Positions 22,871 through 35,575 of a DNA stretch of 64,000 bases are shown in pieces (positions within the stretch are counted from its first letter, which is position 1; each line of letters begins with the position of its first letter). A model generated the notes under the pieces. That model ran no database searches. It saw only the letters and a list, made by a program, of their open reading frames with translations, and was not told the DNA's origin. The stretch is taken from positions 24,907,608-24,971,607 of the forward strand of contig NC_088300.1 in NCBI RefSeq assembly GCF_032854445.1, in the 5' to 3' direction. Source of the DNA: Liolophura sinensis. Taxonomy: Eukaryota > Mollusca > Polyplacophora > Chitonida > Chitonidae. The position numbers were made by a program, and so were the translations under genes.

Positions 22871-24429
22871 ATATCAAATAGTCATTTTAATCTGCCAATC
22901 GTATCCCCATCTGGGGATCTAGTTTGACATTTAGCTCTTTTTAAATGTTGGTAAGTATCTCCGAACTGAATCTCAAATGTCAAACTAAAATATCAGTACT
23001 ATCAAATGTCATTCCTAGGATGGGCGGCTTTGCCTCTCCACCCCCACCCATCTATGAACCCAGCCCTGGTCATCACTCTCCCACTCTCTACAGATACAAA
23101 TAAGGAACAGATATATAACATTATTATAACCGTAAAATAATATATACCCTACATAAACACGTGTTCCAGAGATACATTTAAGTCAGCCTTCGGCAGGTAG
23201 AATATTAGTTATATATAACAAGAACGAGAACCAGGAGGAAAAATCTATAACGTATACAGCAGCTGGCAGAAATGGATTTATTAATGATAAATTGCATTGT
23301 ATAAAGACTTAGAAGATTCTCTTTTTTTAAATGAATTCACAAGAGAAAAGTATTATTTATTCCACCATTCAGGCAGGAAAATGTTACGTGGCTTTAATTG
23401 TTGCAGTCTTAACGCAACAGCTCAACATTCAATTTAGATAAATATGAATGACTTCGTTTACTCATGCGACAGACTTGTTCCTCGTGTCTTCACTGTGAGG
23501 TGAAGACCGCTTCACTTTTCCAGCTTTATAAGTGGTTATTTAATAAATATTTTAAAAACTTTCCCCACAAATAAACTGTGTTGAACTGTCCGGACATAGA
23601 CTGGAATGACCATGTCAGTGGCAAAGTGCCTATATACAAGAACAGTCTTGACTTCTCTTGCTTTAGAAAGACGAAAACACCAAAAAATCATATTGAAAGT
23701 CAATTTTACCTCAGTGATGAGACACAAATGAAGACGAAAATACCAGAAGCAATGTAAGTATTTAAGAGGATACAGTCTCAAGCGAGCAGGGAACGCGTTC
23801 ATTTAAATACATGCATGTATGTATATCGCGTGGATTTGGTCACATTTAAAGGCTTTATATGTAGAGCAAAAAAGAGATAGAAATAACGTGTCACTGTAGG
23901 TTTATGACAACAACGACATATTTACTATGCAACTGGATTAATATTAATTTTCCCCGCCATCAAGCTCAGACACAGTTTGCGGTGGATTAGTTATTATATA
24001 TGTAGCCTTAGTTTGCTCGACTGAGCTAAAAATGCATTCCTTCCAGCTCTTAGCACGGCATGCTGGTTATAATCGTCATGACACGATAATTTAGCACAAA
24101 TGATTTTTTCTAGCACATATCCCGCAAGCAGCACAAGGGCAATAGATTACAATCCTGCTGCGATGAACGCTATTTATGATCACGACAATGACATTCCATA
24201 TAACGATTTAATGAACGCCTACAAAACATGAAATTCTGGCTCTGAGAGAATTAGATGAACAATAGAGAGCGACAGTAGCTTATTATCCATATTGGAAAAT
24301 CGGAATATTAGATTATAAATCAAAACGAAATCAACATTAAGAGAATATAAACATTGTATGTTTATATTTTGTTTGCGGATTTTGAATTATTTTGCCTCTT
24401 TGGTTCACAACAACCCCTTCCTGAATGGC

Positions 24430-25190
24430 ATCGACAGCTTTGATTCTGTAGCACAGCTATATTGGCTGTGGAGACACAAAAGGATAAAGGCCTAAACAGA
24501 ATATTGGTTGTGGCGACACAAGGATACTGCTTCACAAGAATTAAGATACTGACTGAGGGGACAAATAGGGTATCTACCACAACAGAATTAGGGTATTGGT
24601 TGTGGTAACACATGAATACCTGTCTCAGAGCCAATGGAATTAAGCTATTGACAAGGCGACCAATAGGACGCCTGTCACAACAGAATTAAGATATTAGTTG
24701 TGGTAACACAAGGATACCCGTTTCACTAGAATTAAGATCATGTCTTCCGTTGCCCAATGATATCTTCTCCTACCGAATTAAGATAATGGTTGACGTGGTA
24801 AATCGACACCTGTCTGAGTAGAAGGCATCCGTTGTTGTGACACGAGAATGCACATGTATTCATCAGCAAGGAAAAGTGCTTTAATAGAATTAAGATCTTG
24901 ATTTCGTTGCACAAGGGTATCTATCTTAATATCGTTAATATTTTTGCCTTATAACCAAAAGATTTAAGATCTTGGCTTCAGTGGCGCGAAAACGTCTGAA
25001 TTCTGTTTGGAATTAAGTTAATGGCTTATAATATCACGACAATCTCCATCTCAAGAGAATGCAAATTAGGCCTTCCATGAAACAAGGATACCTGCATTAA
25101 CAGAATTAAGATCTCCGCTTCTGTGTTACAACGATCGCCGTGTCAACAGAATTGAGGTACTGCCATTCACTGCACCGTGACTGGTGTCTG
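24430..25190. repeat. Degenerate minisatellite-like array, ~45-60-bp unit
   Basis: Recurrent motif agaattaagat-tt-ggttgtggtaacac-aaggatacct-gtctcaacag, seen about a dozen times with strong drift and changes in length. It ends about 290 nt from the exon 1B donor, within the intron. Confidence 0.7.
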
Positions 25191-25390
25191 AACAATTAAC
25201 ACAGAGATTGTAGCTAAAGTATATCTTGACTAATACCACACGAAGATCTCAGCTATTGTAGCATAGCATGGAGATCTTACGCCCTAACGAACTGAATTAG
25301 CAAAAGAAATAAAACCTAGGTATATGATATATACATATGGAGAACTTAGCATTTTATTAAAACACACGTGTCAGCAAAAACTTGCATAGA

Positions 25391-25409
25391 TATATATATA
25401 TATATATGC
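25391..25409. repeat. Short (AT)n tract
   Basis: Nine or so AT units between the array and exon 1B, about 70 nt inside the intron. Confidence 0.8.
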
Positions 25410-25478
25410 TGTGTCAGTTTACGACATGTAGTACGTACTGGTACTGCCTCTCAAAACGACCAGAAATTAAACATTTAC

Positions 25479-25701
25479 CTGCTATGCATGAATGGGTATT
25501 ACGTCGGAATGTATCTAGGACATCCCGGAGTCGGGTGATCTCCTGTTGCTCCCAGGGATCCTCCAATACCTTGAAGACGCCGGCGGCCAGGCAGACGTAG
25601 GCAATCAGGAAAAAGCACAGGAAGAGTACACGTCGGCCGGACGTCCTGAAGCCTGGAAAGTACCTCTGGGGGCTACCGCCTTCAGGTGTGGCCTCCGTCA
25701 T
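25479..25701 (-). CDS. KCNK1-like: K2P channel alternative first exon 1B (N-terminus and M1)
   Basis: 74 codons plus one base. The ATG at 25701-25699 has A at -3 and an in-frame TGA two codons upstream. N-terminus MTEATPEGGSPQRYFPGFRT, M1 about residues 24-46 (VLFLCFFLIAYVCLAAGVFK), then VLEDPWEQQEITRLRDVLDTF and the cap cysteine in NTHSCIA. The phase-1 donor gtaaat at 25478 gives CIA-D-EELENF. It shares LEDP after M1 with exon 1D, which suggests these two are the closest pair. Predicted isoform 325 residues. Two minisatellite-like arrays lie on either side of it (24.43-25.19 kb and 27.59-28.23 kb). Confidence 0.85.
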
Positions 25702-27589
25702 TTTTCATCGGCCCAAGATTAAAAGGCTCTCCACCCCGCTCTACCTGTATCGGTAACGTTGGTTAAACATCGGTAACTACGAGGAGGTAGTCCTTCTCAG
25801 GACAGCAGTAACATTCACGGTGACTCTCACGATCAACACCAAAATCTCAATGTATCGGAAGACAATGTGATGTTCTCCTGCAGTCTACATTTACGCTTGT
25901 CCTCCCCATCACTATTTGTTATCGTCCACAAAACAACAAGCGGGACATCTGGCTGCAATAGTATACATAACAATACACGGCGCAAATCCTTTTATCGCTC
26001 TGATATTAGGCCTAAGCCATATTTGACTCTTTAAATCAATACACGAACTCAGCTGTCAGAACAGCTTGTAGGTATATATATTCCTTAGAGTGTGTTATTT
26101 GCACCTATTTACTCTCTGCTCGGCACTTCTCTGTGCGTAGTGGGTCGCTGCCTACATATAGGCCTACCAACCTTCAAATAAAGCCTGTCAACAGGGGTAT
26201 GTGAGATCCTGGATAAACCCTGTATAATCTCTCTCGTGTTTCCCTGTTCAACGATATGTCCCAGCACAGTTATTCTCACTGCATGTATGCCTGTACAGCC
26301 TTCGCAATCTGCGCAACGAAGTAACCTCTCCTGCATGCGTTAACTGTCACACACGGTTGATTTCGAATGCTGAATACGGGCAAACTGGACCCTCGGGGCA
26401 TTAAATAGTTCCCTGTGTTATTGTGGAAGGGAAATAAAAAAGTATTCAAGAGATAACAAAAAAATGGCAACAGGAGCAAAGCTTAACGGACTTCATGAAC
26501 AAACAGCCATTTCGATGAAATTCGTCACGTCATGTGGACGTAAAACTCAAAGTTCGGGTGGCGATCACGTGACCAACCTTTTCCTTTCTCGCTGAGATAA
26601 TACGGGATAATACGATCCCCTCTATATATAGCAATTAAATCACGTCCTGAACGTGTTGTCAAGGCAACTGTCACTTTCACGGGGTACAGATACATGTCGA
26701 CCAGCTTTCAAATACAGGAAGGTCAGTTATAGTGTTGTAAAAGCTATCACTTGGTTTCGTGAATACAGAAGTTATTGCACACTTTGAAATCTTGCAGTCG
26801 GTATTTTCATAATTAATAAATACTAGGTCATACAAAAATCATGATTTATTCTTTATGGCCGTTGTTGTCTAGGCCATGGTTCCTGTTATTTGATGTCTTG
26901 GAATAACAGAGGTGCTTAAGTCATATATACCACTTGTACACATCCCCTGGTCAAAATATAACTTAAAATTTACCATCGGCTTTGAAATAGTTTAAATTCA
27001 TTTTGTTTTTCTGCTTTACGTGGTAGACAATCCAACCCGACTTACAGAAAAACCCATCTTTGTCATTCAAGGAACAGTATGCAAGGGTACCGTTCTTAAG
27101 TCGCCTGAAGACTGTACACAGGTGTTGCCTGAATCAGGACTGGTATACAAGGCCTTGTAAATCATTCTGGAAAGCGTGACTATAGATATAAAAACAGATT
27201 CTGTACCTTAAATCTTCATATCTCAAATGGCGATGGGTAATATTTACCCCACCTGCAAACTGGTACTGTGATTAGCACTGCTATATCGTACATGTCATCT
27301 GTTTGGGTAACTGGAAAAAGTCAGTGATTAAATATAAATTAATAACTGGTGGTATTGATTTTTGTACTACAGATACATAAAAAGATAGAGAACAATCTAT
27401 GAAACGTGCTGACACAGGCGGTGATAAACCATTTCGGTACAACTCGTGAATGCCACGTAAATGTAAAACAACCAATGACTTTGTATTGTAATGAGTATTA
27501 ATTGCGTTAAAATGTCTTGTTTCAAGATTAATGTACACTTGTTCTTGATAAAACCGCTGCAGGTTAACATCCTGATGACCCTTACAAAA

Positions 27590-28230
27590 TCCACAGTAAA
27601 AGCTTGCAATTCCAAGGTGCTCCGGAGAAAACCTGCCGTATTGGCGTGCACCGCCAACGTTCTTTGCGCGAAATCGACCGTCGCCGTTTGCACCACCAAC
27701 GTTCCGCGACAAATCTCACCTTCACCGTTTGCACCACCACCATGCTTTCGACAAAAACCCACCTTCACTGTTTATTTTACTGATGTACTTCGGAGAAAAT
27801 CCACTGTGGCTGTTTGAATCACCACCATGCTTCAACGTAACTGATTCGAGGTTGTAACCCCACCAATACGCCTGTTACAAATCCAACACTGCCGTTTGCA
27901 TCACCACCATGCTTCAGCATGGCCTTTTGCACCAACAATGTGCTTCCAGAATAAATAAAATGTAACAGTTTACACTACCACTGTGCTTGTGACAAAGCCA
28001 ACTGTAATTGTCGGTCCCACAAAACCCACGGTGACCGTTTGCACCATGCACCCAACGTGCGCGCGACAAAACCCACCGTGTCTGACTATTCACATCCACT
28101 CTGTGCTCCGAACAAAACCCATCGTGACCGTCTGCACTACACGATCTATACCGTGCGTGACTATTCACACCCACACTGCGCCTAACAAAACCCATCGACC
28201 GTGCTTTTAACACTAAATACATGTCTCTTT
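27590..28230. repeat. Degenerate minisatellite array, ~45-48-bp unit
   Basis: Units of the form gaccgtttgcaccaccac then atgcttcggacaaaacccac recur about a dozen times with drift. Because the unit is close to a multiple of three, stop-free frames of about 70-140 codons appear on both strands; these repeat the same short peptide pattern and are best read as by-products. Confidence 0.75.
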
Positions 28231-31200
28231 TGCAGCGTTGGTGTTCCTGAGAAGTAACTGTGGTTGTAACACACCAAAAATCCTGCCTTTTGCATCAATG
28301 CTTAAACCAAATTAAATCTGGTAAAATCTTCAAACGCTTTTAAACAAAAGGGCACAGTACAAACATAGCCGTTATTCTTCGTCTACCTTTAAAAATCTAA
28401 GAATGCTATTGATAGCTTCTGTGTGAACGCAAACAGTTTGGTCTTGGAATTCATCTGAGATTTTACAGGAAAACAAACAGAAATAGAAAACAAGTCTTCC
28501 TTGGTCGATAAGTACAGAGCCAATGCCTCGGTCTAACACTTGCACATGTCAGAGAAACGCGCTTGTTATCCAAGCAGAACAATTATTTTAAGGTTCAACA
28601 TCCATGAATCCACATAGCAGTCATTTACTGAATAACAGATGGTCTCTCTGTGTAAATACAATATGGAACTAATTAACACTAACCATGATGCTTGCAGTGA
28701 AATCACTAAGCACTGTGCTTATAAGCTTGCAGATGTAGGCCAACATGGGAATTTGCACACTTAGCACTGTAAGTAAATATATAATGACAAACGTGGACTG
28801 CAAGTGTTGTCATGGTAAGCTAATACATAAGGTGCGCCTAGAACTACGAGTAGGTCTACATGTGCATACACATCCACTTGCCCTTCCATTGAAATATGGC
28901 GCGCATATAGTAGGAGACTTTGATATTCAACTATATATAAGATTATTTTCAAGGAGACTGATGGTGAATGCTGTAAAGTCATTACCCAAATGCGGGATTC
29001 TGCACCAAATTAAGACTGATACTACCCACACTCTGCTAACACACTTATAATTTATTCTCTGAACACACGCCTGGCGTTACAATCCAACGGGAGATCCACT
29101 GTCAGCAATAATCGTGAGCTATTCACCTCATTATTTGATCGATTGCTTTGGTCTGGCGGAATTCGTCCGACCGAGACGAAATTCCTTTCCCCACAAGACT
29201 TGACTGAATATTCGTGTTTCGTGCTATCACTTAGAGTTATAACGTAACGTCAAGGGGGTGTTTACAAGAAGTGCTCGAGGTATTAGTGTCGACAATCAGA
29301 ACTGGAGTTGATTCAGTAAAGACTTACACAACCAATGAACATCAGTTTGTCCTCTAGCTAAGTGGAATATGGAGGTGGCATAAAACATCGTCCACAACTA
29401 TTGTGGTGCGTGTAACCATAACGACGGAAACCTAACCATATTCTATATTCAGTAACAAGTATCCGTTGAACACTAGACGTTTTTCCCAGGCGGCTGTCAT
29501 ATGGCCTTAGTTCGCATACGATGCGTACAGCATGCATGGATGATCACAAAAGTACATGTTGCCTTAATTAGTGCACAGAGCTACCCAAATGGCAACGGCG
29601 CTACCGCGTATTTGAAGTATAGGGCTACATGCAGTATGCAATTACAACGGATCCAGACATACAAGGTATGCCTGAAACCCTCAACAATTACGTATGTGCG
29701 GGGTGTTTAATGAGCATCAGGAGAATCGGCATCATGCAACCCTGTGGAAAATAGGGCCTGTAAAGGCCTACAAATTCAGTTACAATATGGGATAAATATA
29801 GGACATATTTTCACCATGCGCAAAGGGTTACAAGAGCGCCAAGGCCTATGCATGTTTAAACCCCGTTAACCTGTTTCTTGTATTTATTTGTTTACTTAAT
29901 TCGCTTTACTGAGCATTGATAAATTATTTAACCCTGACAACCCTCCTAATTCAAAGTCAAAGGCGAATAAACGAGAACTGGATTTGAACCAGCTATCTCA
30001 TTGATCAGGTTGCAAGTCTGCAACGAAAGCACATGCAGAAGGAAGCTTAAATTTTAGCCCATGGAAGACACAGTGGAACACCTCGGGTGTATGAAAACGT
30101 AAAACGTAAGCTCTATACGGACAGGTGCCTGTCGTGCATAGTGTATATAGCCACGGTGGAAGGCAAACAAATTTTTATGAAGGTAGAGCGCAATTATTTA
30201 TGGCATGCAGAGACAAAGTTTCGCACAATAATCATCAAACACTATGTTATTAAAGCGCGACGAGGCCACAATTTTGAACTCATCTGTGAAAATACAGATA
30301 TTAAAAACAATATATATTCAAAGGATCATAAAATACATATGGCACGTGATGTACAGTTGAATACATATGAACTAAATCCTTTCTGTAGTAGGCCTATATA
30401 AATGTTGGGGCACAAAATTGCTTTGGTTGAAACTAAAAAAATTGATTTTGAAGTTCGCTTATTACTAATGGATGTTTATTATTCTGACGCCGTCGATCAT
30501 CCTACCAAAAACAGGGTATACGAACAATACTCTGAATGTTCAATTGGCATGACATTCAAAAATTAGATAACGAATGACGGATTAAATTCCCCTTTTACTG
30601 AAGTTCTTTCAGACTGCACTTTGGGATAGCATGTCTTAGTTCGCATTTACAGGAAGACGTGCTATTTCTTCTTGCATGTAAACTAAGCACCAGTCAAACG
30701 CCCTGGATTTTCTTTAATGATATAGAAGGATTGTTTTCGCAGAAGACATATAAAAGAAAAAATTTCAATTACAGTTTAATAATATTGCGGGTGGCGACTA
30801 ATTCGCTCTGTATTACAGACGGACAGTATTATTGAAATATTTTTTGGCAAAAAACCCCCTGAAGTCAACAGATTAAATAAAGAAATCCTAAAGCGTAGCC
30901 CCAACTGTACCTTACGTGAATGTTGGGTTTATCTGGCCTTTATTGTTGTAGGCAGGAAACAGGAAACTGGGCATACGAACAGTTTAAAGTGACAAAAAAA
31001 TGACTCACTATTGGAATTTGTATGAGGGGTCATAATTCCTATCCTAAAACCCTTATGTTCTGGAATTTCCTTATTCACTGCAGTGAGTACGTGATCTGTA
31101 AAACACACACATTCCTTCACAGGCTCGGCAGTAAGTGTCTTAAAGTAAGCAATTCTTTTTGTACCTAAGCATGTATTTAATTTGTGTACAAGACAGGATA

Positions 31201-31449
31201 GTCTCATAGAAGATGGTGGCTCAAATCCAAATAGTTGCAAAAGTACAGGCTGTAGAGAGGACAGACTAAATCCTCATCACAACCAGTTTAACGGTGCCTA
31301 GAAGTAACTGAAGAGTTTAAATCGACTTAAACATTCGCCTCATACCAAGAAAGAACCAAGAGCAGATGCTGGCGATCTTGTAGATTATCCACATGGGAAT
31401 CAACATTTAATTGGAGCTTAGCCTATGGTCTTCAAAGGTCAGAAGTCGC

Positions 31450-31525
31450 AGCGTATTATTTTCGCATCAAGGTTGGACGCTACTTTCAAGGACGTGGGTT
31501 TGAACCCAAAGGACCTTTACAGAAT
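31450..31525 (+). repeat. Possible tRNA-like SINE head remnant
   Basis: gacgtgggtttgaacccaaa looks like a Pol III B-box within a tRNA arm (gggtttgaaccca palindrome). No clear A-box or tail was found. Confidence 0.3.
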
Positions 31526-34374
31526 CGATAATAATACTTCAGGAAATATGCCCGTGTGGAATCTCCCGAGCCATCTGAACACCCACTTATAGGGGAGGTC
31601 GAGTAGTTCAGCTGACTTCAGACTTCAGGCTCTGATCGGCTAGATCGATGGCCGGTTCTGCAATCGTCTTGTACACCAAGCCGACAACTGGTGGCTACAT
31701 GCTAATCTTCGTGTTGCTTCAACCTGTACGACGCGAACGCCTAACTGCGTGAGATCACCATTGAAACATCAGACTTCTTCGACAAAACAGAATGAAAAAA
31801 AGCAGAATCTATTGACCTGCACTTTGGATATTGATCACTCACTCCCAAAGGCGAAAACAAAAAATGTCAGTGTGACATTGAAGGCATCGTATTATACAAC
31901 TGTTTAATTGATAGCCTAACAAAGAACTGGGATGAGATTAGTGCTTCATCAATGCTAATGACACATCCGGATGAATCAGCTTTTGTTCCGCTGAACGAGT
32001 CGGTAGACAAGGTCGCTTTGGTCCCAGTCACTCAGACATGGACTAAGGGAATCTGTGCCGTTCTGGATCTTTTTAACCGGCGACAGAGTATTCTCAGCCA
32101 ATAACGTCTTCCTGCTTTCGTGCTATTATATACGTCTGGCCTTCCCCTTCATGCCAGTGGCAATATATCCTCGACATTTGAACGTCCTATTACTTCACAC
32201 ATTCACGACGCCTTAGTATGCACGCATGTGACGGTTTTCTACCATGTCTATGGTCTGGCGCCCATGGCGAAGTCCCGTTCCGGAAACTGGAGTACGGAAT
32301 CGCGTTAGCGGGGCGCCGCATACATCATACGAGTCATTTACGTAAGCTTCCGTCTACCGAGGCATTATAGACACAAGACACATTACAGAATAGACGCTTA
32401 TATGGAAACATCTGTCTCAGTAGCAAACGAAACGAATTTTATGAGTGATAATGTTGACAGCAAGGCTGTTCGCATATATATATATGATTCAGAATACAAG
32501 CTTGCCCCACTATGCTATTCCGCAGCAGGTGTTCTTATAATAGATAGGAGATATATAACTCTATAAATCATATATGTAAAATGTGACCAGTTGAAGATAC
32601 AGGTCTAATGTGTAATGAATGCAGAGGTGTGTTCCCTAACATGTACGTTGTTAACTATGTAATACCAGGCATAGACGTACCGTCAACGTGCGCGTATTAC
32701 ATCTATTATACACAGGACGGCACATCCTATCGACAAGGCATAATTAAGTCATCACACCTTTTCGATATGGAACAAAAATCGGAATCGGATCTCATAAAAG
32801 CTTGGATTGCCCCCACCTACACTACATGCAAATCTCCCACGCAGAGGATGCTTGAGCTTCGCTGAACTGCGGCCAATATATCAATCCCGACCTTAAATTA
32901 TGTAACTGGAATAATATCTTCACAAGGATTGGAGAAAAAAAATCAGTGGTTAATTAAAAATGTGGAATGAATAGAGCTGAATAACAGCCAGTCCCTATGG
33001 GCTTTGAAAACAAAACCCACCTTCATGAATGTGTGATTCTTCATGTCCTATTCCGGTTTTATTCAATAAACAAATATTGGCCCAAGTATGCTGGAAATTA
33101 TTTTAATGCGCTGTGTTTAGACACTAAAATCCACTTGCGTATCATGCAGCGGTACTGTGTGATCGATACGAGGAAAGTACTGTGTTCGGACCGACAATCT
33201 CCCCAAATGTAATTATTTCATTTATTTATCACATACATGTAATAATGTCGCACGATAACATTATGTGTGACACAGCTGCCATGTTCATTTTTCGACAAAA
33301 GACGCACGAAACTGCAGTGAATGTAATTGTTACTTCCACTGGGCTAGTCATACAATGCCCAGACAGTTGTCTGCTGTCTGTAGCCTTTTTGTCTTGAGCT
33401 TTCAGAATAGGATTATCGGAATGGTGAAGGTTGCCATGGTATAGTCATGCGAGGTTCATTTCAGTTTGCATATTCATGAGGTGAGACAATTTCATCAAGA
33501 AAGTGCTTTGTCGTCCCACTCTATCAGTCGCACCCACTATAGCAGGTATAACGGTTTGTGTGACCAGCGAGCGAAAATCAATACACACCAGAGCTGGTTG
33601 TGATTCTATAGACCGGCTATACGTAAGCTTCTGTTATTTCTCGATTCAGAGCTACTTGAAATTAACGTGACAATAATCCAAAGCGTAAGAAGAGGTGATT
33701 CCATTCATTTCACGAAAAGGTAACAACCGATCTTTGCTAATAATGGCCTTTGACACTGAAACTCTTATATACCCTCATGTCAGGTTCCGCCATGATTTAG
33801 TACCTCGGCTATGGTCAAGGTCATTCTCCACCACTCATTCATTCCTGGTCTAAAACACAAAGGCGTGCTAATTCCACTTTAAAGCTGCTTGAGGTGAAGC
33901 CCCTCGGTTGCCATGGCGGTCTTTCTATTCCTAATCCGGGCCATGAATGCCCGATTTTATTAACAAACATTTGACAGGTCTTTATCCTAGTTAGCCCATG
34001 AATTGTTCCGCGAGTACAACTGCTTGAAAGAATGCTGTTCAGTCACACTCTGGTCTAACCAAAAGCGACTTAGTGAGGGTCTCGCTAGAAAACACCAATC
34101 AAATAATAAACAGTACCGTATGCCAAAAACATTTCATATAATTAAATAAACGGTGGGACACATATTAATATCAATGTACAAGCCATGGACGGTCTAGTTT
34201 TCACGACGAACAGCATGTTACACTATTAATTAGTTCCCATCATTAGCGGATATCTTAGTACGCGCAAATTTATTTTAAGCCTGTCTTTATTATCACACGA
34301 GGTTCCTAAATATCATAGGCTCTAGATTTATACCAGGCTTGGACGCATTATACACATTTTATACATTTTATACA

Positions 34375-34378
<4 letters not shown>

Positions 34379-34421
<43 letters not shown>
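34379..34421. repeat. (AT)21 microsatellite
   Basis: Uninterrupted AT dinucleotides over about 43 nt, in the intron downstream of exon 1A. Confidence 0.97.
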
Positions 34422-34423
<2 letters not shown>

Positions 34424-35273
34424 CAGAAGAGGAAACCATGATTGTACGAGAATGTCGATGATTATTTGACACAATGGCATTTACCTAAGTAGTCCATGTC
34501 AACATGCGCTCTCCTTGTCAGGGGAGATAATTTCTTATCAATACGAGAATGTTAATTACATGTACCTTTAAATGGTGGAGTACATGTATTTCACTGATAT
34601 ATGTCATACATCATTTATGTTTTGATATTCATGAAAGGTATATCTACATGCCGCCAGCACACACAAATGAATAAGGAAGAAAGGACACATCTTCAAGCAA
34701 AGGAAAATGTTTCTAAATTATTCAATTACCAATTGGATCTGATCAATACACCGGTAAGTTATAACTGTTTCAATATTGCATTGCGAGCTATAGCACCTTA
34801 CAAGAAATCTGTGAGTATAATTAAAGACATATAATTGTCAATGTTACAAGCATGTATGTGGAATTTCCACTGACACGTATACACATAAAAGTTTAACATT
34901 CGTTCATGTAAAAATAAAGATAAGGGACATTCATAGTTCACGATGCAAGAACAAAAAAAGGCGAGCTTACAAAAAAGAAGAACAGAAAACAACGATACTT
35001 CAGGACATGACATAACACTTGGAAGTAGATGCCGTATTGCATTAAGCACAAGTCTAATTATTGTGCATTCAGTAAACAAAATACGTCATGAACACTAAGT
35101 AGAATCACAAAAGTCAGGCAGGCGTGATCAGGTGATAACACTTCATTTTAATAAAGCCAACCACAACATTTGCATTCTCAAAGTAACCCATCGAGGAAAG
35201 GCTAGTACAGTACAAAAAGAAGAAAAACTTAAGGGAAAACGTCATCACGATAATTAGTGACAAGCAGAAATAC

Positions 35274-35514
35274 CTGTCAAACAATGTCTGTGTGCATCCA
35301 GGAACTTAACACGCTTTGAGCGCAGGTTTTTAACCAATACACGTTCCTGGGGTCCTTCAATGGCCGAATAGATCGAAGCTCCAATGACCAAATAAAGCAC
35401 GTAAAAGGCAACGAGCAGAAGTAACCGTATGTTACTTTTGCTTAGGCCAATCTTCTCCATGCCTGTAGCTATCCTGGATCGGACACTAGGATGATCCAGG
35501 TTTCCCGATAGCAT
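35274..35514 (-). CDS. KCNK1-like: K2P channel alternative first exon 1A (most distal; most TWIK-like)
   Basis: 80 codons plus one base. The ATG at 35514-35512 is directly preceded by an in-frame TAA, so the frame cannot extend upstream; an internal Met at codon 19 is a possible alternative. M1 is about residues 30-52 (RLLLLVAFYVLYLVIGASIY), then SAIEGPQERVLVKNLRSKRVKF and the cap cysteine in DAHRHCLT. Of the four it looks closest to TWIK-1 (YLVxGAxxxSxxE after M1; LRxxxxxFLxxHxCL in cap helix 1). The phase-1 donor gtattt at 35273 gives CLT-D-EELENF. Predicted isoform 331 residues; intron to exon 2 about 31.6 kb, passing over the other three first exons. Confidence 0.87.
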
Positions 35515-35575
35515 TTAGCAGATCGCTTCCCGAATTTGACAGATGGCGGCGGAAGTAACCTAATAACAGCTGAAA
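35515..35575 (-). promoter_or_regulatory. Probable promoter/5' leader of K2P first exon 1A
   Basis: Just upstream of the exon 1A ATG the plus strand reads agatggcggcggaagt (about 35541-35556). This joins a YY1-type core (ATGGCGGC) to an ETS-type core (GGAAGT), a pairing common near TATA-less start sites. No TATA box is evident. The role is inferred from motif and position only. Confidence 0.35.

Larger units (their letters stand above)
19723..25478 (-). other. Interval between K2P first exons 1C and 1B
   Basis: Contains a possible decayed channel fragment (20725-21053), SINE remnants (20490, 21853), a large foldback repeat (22205) and a degenerate repeat array (24430). 22880-24400 holds nothing I recognise. 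A 1C promoter is expected just above 19722, without a clear motif. Confidence 0.5.
25702..35273 (-). other. Interval between K2P first exons 1B and 1A
   Basis: The 1B promoter is expected above 25701; no clear core motif was seen. The interval holds the array at 27590, a possible tRNA-like SINE head near 31479, and an (AT)n tract at 34379. 25720-27580, 28260-31440 and 31530-34370 are otherwise AT-rich with no recognised gene; small open frames have no family resemblance. Confidence 0.5.

Noticed and set aside
24430-25190. CRISPR-like or regularly spaced repeat
   Set aside because: Units are degenerate and variable in length without unique spacers, in an animal genome.
27281-28222. Several open frames of 75-143 codons on both strands
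   Set aside because: They follow the ~45-48-bp repeat unit on both strands; by-products of the array.
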